Shown here one piece after another: positions 12,301-13,813 of a stretch of 13,813 nucleotides of DNA (position 1 is the stretch's first letter; each line of letters begins with the position of its first letter). Under the pieces are notes generated by a model. The model saw only the letters and a list, made by a program, of their open reading frames with translations. It was not told the DNA's origin and did not search any database. The stretch is taken from contig CAZJZW010000019.1 in assembly GCA_964550665.1 (NCBI GenBank), forward strand, positions 1 through 13,813, written 5' to 3'. Source of the stretch: JAUPTX01 sp964550665 (GTDB taxonomy: Bacteria; Patescibacteriota; Minisyncoccia; Phycocordibacterales; CSBR16-119). The position numbers and the translations under genes are program-made.

Positions 12301-12336
12301 GACCCCAGAGCAAGGCTCTGGGGTCTTTTTCTTTTC
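12301..12336 (+). terminator. Terminator after the 11612 gene
   Basis: A perfect 11-bp stem GACCCCAGAGC/GCTCTGGGGTC (12301-12311 with 12315-12325), an AAG loop, then TTTTTCTTTTC. Confidence 0.9.
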
Positions 12337-12358
12337 ACTTAATAATTTTAAACTTTTC

Positions 12359-12367
12359 TGTTAGAAT
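12359..12367 (+). promoter_or_regulatory. Extended -10 promoter of aspS, nearly leaderless
   Basis: TGTTAGAAT (TAGAAT 12362-12367), 8 nt before the ATG. No convincing -35. Confidence 0.55.
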
Positions 12368-12375
12368 AGCGCCAT

Positions 12376-13794
12376 ATGCAAAGAACTTATATCAAAAATT
12401 TAGGAGCATCTGTTGACCAAGAAGTTTTAATAAAAGGATGGATCTCAGTCAGACGTGATCAAGGTAAAATGATTTTCTTTGATTTTCGTGATTCTACAGG
12501 GATGGTTCAAGGAGTTGTTTTACCAGCATCGCTTGCGATGGAAGTAGCAAAAGAAACTCGAACAGAATGGGTTGTTTCAGTAAAGGGTAAAATTAACAAG
12601 CGTCCAGAACGAAATATAAAAGAAGGGGTTTTAAATGGCGACATTGAAGTTGAGGTCTTGGAGATGGAAGTTTTAAACAAAGCTGAGACTCCAGTTTTTG
12701 ATATTGGAACTGACACACGAGAAGTAAACGAAGAAACACGGCTTGAAAATAGATATTTAGATATTCGGTCAGAAAGACTTCAGAAAAATCTTCGTGCACG
12801 ACATAAAGTGCAAAATTTTGTTCGATCAAAACTCGATGAACAAAATTTCGTTGAAGTTGAAACTCCTATTTTCACCAAATCAACTCCAGAAGGCGCGAGA
12901 GACTACGTCGTACCATCTCGCGTGTATCCTGGAAAGTTTTACGCTCTTCCGCAATCTCCTCAACAATACAAACAGCTTCTCATGGCTGGAGGAATCGAAC
13001 GATACTATCAATTTGCTAGATGTATGCGAGACGAAGATTTGCGAGGTGACCGACAGCCAGAATTCACACAGCTTGATATGGAAATGTCCTTTGCTTCTGA
13101 AGAAGAGATTATGTCTGTGACAGAAAATCTTCTTATCGAACTTGTAACAAAACTCTATCCTGAAAAGAAAATCCAAGCATTACCTTTCCCAAGAATCCCT
13201 TACAAAGAGGCGATGGAAAAATATGGAAACGATCGACCAGATATTCGAGAGAATAAAGAAGATCCAAATCTTTTGGCATTTTGCTGGGTAGTAGATTTTC
13301 CTTTCTTCGAAAAAACATCTACATCTGATAATCCACAAGCAGAAGGTGAGTGGACTTTCACTCACAACCCTTTTTCTCTTTCAAAACCTGAGCATGTTGA
13401 GAATCTAAAAGAAAGAAAAAATATTGGTGACGTGATCGCTGCTCAATACGACATCGTGTTAAATGGATATGAAATCGGTGGAGGTTCTGTTCGAGCTCAT
13501 GACCCAGAAATTTTGAAAAATATCCTAGGAATACTTGGACACTCGGAAGAAAAAATCCAAAGTAATTTCGGACACATGTTAAAAGCACTCGGCTCAGGAA
13601 CTCCTCCACACGGCGGAATAGCTTGGGGATTTGATCGACTTATGATGATCCTTCAAAACGAACCAAACATCAGAGAGGTGATCGCTTTTCCAAAGACACG
13701 AGAGGGAAGAGACCCAATGATGGATTCACCAAGTGAAATATCTGGAACGCAAATGGATGAACTAAGTATTAAGATTGTTAAAAAAGATAAATAG
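12376..13794 (+). CDS. aspS: Aspartate--tRNA ligase, bacterial type without GAD domain
   Basis: 472 residues. Charges tRNA-Asp with aspartate in the cytosol; a class II synthetase. An OB-fold anticodon domain (1-105) precedes the catalytic core. Bacterial AspRS marks are TPEGARDYVVPSR (170-182), FYALPQSPQQYKQLLM (188-203), motif 2 RDED (218-221) with RQPEFTQLDMEMSF (226-239), WVVDFPFF (304-311) and motif 3 GGIAWGFDRLMM (413-424). The GAD insertion of about 110-130 residues, normally between the YGxDxPD and WVVDFP blocks, is replaced by a short linker (about 291-299), which explains the length against the usual 580-600. In the anticodon loop region the usual RRDHGG reads RRDQGK (26-31), where His influences tRNA-Asp/tRNA-Asn choice in some bacterial AspRSs, so discrimination is uncertain. 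It has its own extended -10, and the window ends inside its likely terminator. Confidence 0.95.
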   Translation: MQRTYIKNLGASVDQEVLIKGWISVRRDQGKMIFFDFRDSTGMVQGVVLPASLAMEVAKETRTEWVVSVKGKINKRPERNIKEGVLNGDIEVEVLEMEVLNKAETPVFDIGTDTREVNEETRLENRYLDIRSERLQKNLRARHKVQNFVRSKLDEQNFVEVETPIFTKSTPEGARDYVVPSRVYPGKFYALPQSPQQYKQLLMAGGIERYYQFARCMRDEDLRGDRQPEFTQLDMEMSFASEEEIMSVTENLLIELVTKLYPEKKIQALPFPRIPYKEAMEKYGNDRPDIRENKEDPNLLAFCWVVDFPFFEKTSTSDNPQAEGEWTFTHNPFSLSKPEHVENLKERKNIGDVIAAQYDIVLNGYEIGGGSVRAHDPEILKNILGILGHSEEKIQSNFGHMLKALGSGTPPHGGIAWGFDRLMMILQNEPNIREVIAFPKTREGRDPMMDSPSEISGTQMDELSIKIVKKDK

Positions 13795-13798
13795 AATA

Positions 13799-13813
13799 GA
13801 AAAAAGCCCCGCG
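13799..13813 (+). terminator. Left arm of a probable aspS terminator, cut by the window end
   Basis: AAAAAAGCCCCGCG right after the TAG has the A-run and G+C-rich arm seen at the other terminators here; the 3' arm lies outside the window. Confidence 0.35.

Noticed and set aside
11867..12313. 148-codon minus-strand ORF
   Set aside because: A shadow of the G+C-rich 11612 gene; it begins inside that gene's terminator and has no promoter of its own.
12794..13176. ORFs of about 100 codons on both strands inside aspS
   Set aside because: Out-of-frame shadows of conserved AspRS motifs.
1..13813. CRISPR array, tRNA genes, IS element ends
   Set aside because: No regularly spaced direct repeats, no T-loop/anticodon-arm pattern and no transposase were found on reading both strands.

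Overview
The window looks like part of a low-G+C (about one third by eye) genome of a Patescibacteria / Candidate Phyla Radiation bacterium, most like Parcubacteria. This is inference from content: compact single genes and short operons, many small proteins with one N-terminal membrane anchor and a beta-rich outside domain, a DEAD-box helicase with DEVD in motif II and S/R/G-rich tails, a shortened AspRS, and few Shine-Dalgarno sites. TGA is a stop here: the zinc-ribbon gene ends in TGA just before a hairpin terminator. That argues against the UGA=Gly lineages (Absconditabacteria, Gracilibacteria). There are no tRNA or rRNA genes, CRISPR arrays, transposases or phage genes.

Layout. 1-289: no gene; a long imperfect hairpin (53-138) and a 20-bp near-palindrome (144-163). 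290-658: orphan acidic protein with its own promoter and terminator. 659-1036: no gene of normal size; a possible promoter, a 17-codon ORF with a Shine-Dalgarno, and two terminator hairpins, so perhaps a small RNA. 1037-2014: trpS, convergent with a membrane-anchored YceI-domain gene (2056-2736, minus). 2817-3325: a two-gene unit (small two-helix membrane protein plus DUF1905 protein). 3481-4881: DEAD-box helicase with a long leader. 4924-5118: a promoter and a terminator around a 100-N assembly gap, so a gene is probably missing. 5151-6473: anchored protein, cupin, anchored protein. 6595-7542: purine nucleoside phosphorylase. 7639-8283: zinc-ribbon protein. 8339-10178: two anchored proteins and msrA. 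10228-11477: RCP-motif anchored protein, then an anchored MliC-like domain and a META domain in the same frame, separated by one TGA. 11612-12265: G+C-rich orphan with strong signals. 12376-13794: aspS without the usual GAD insertion.

Two styles of gene start recur. In one, an extended -10 (TGnTAnAAT) lies 6-8 nt before the ATG, predicting leaderless or nearly leaderless mRNA (trpS, 2817, 5151, 8339, aspS; 10228 without the TG). In the other, a TTGACA-type promoter just after a hairpin terminator is followed by a 20-45 nt A/C-rich leader with no Shine-Dalgarno (290, 6595, 7639, 11612, probably the gap gene).

The main theme of 2056-11477 is a set of seven exported, single-anchor proteins (YceI, a cysteine-bracketed paralogue family, MliC/META, RCP-motif protein and others) mixed with small cytosolic enzymes (MsrA, cupin, PNP). 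The rest is translation and RNA metabolism (TrpRS, AspRS, helicase). The strongest oddity is the single in-frame TGA between the MliC-like and META domains.
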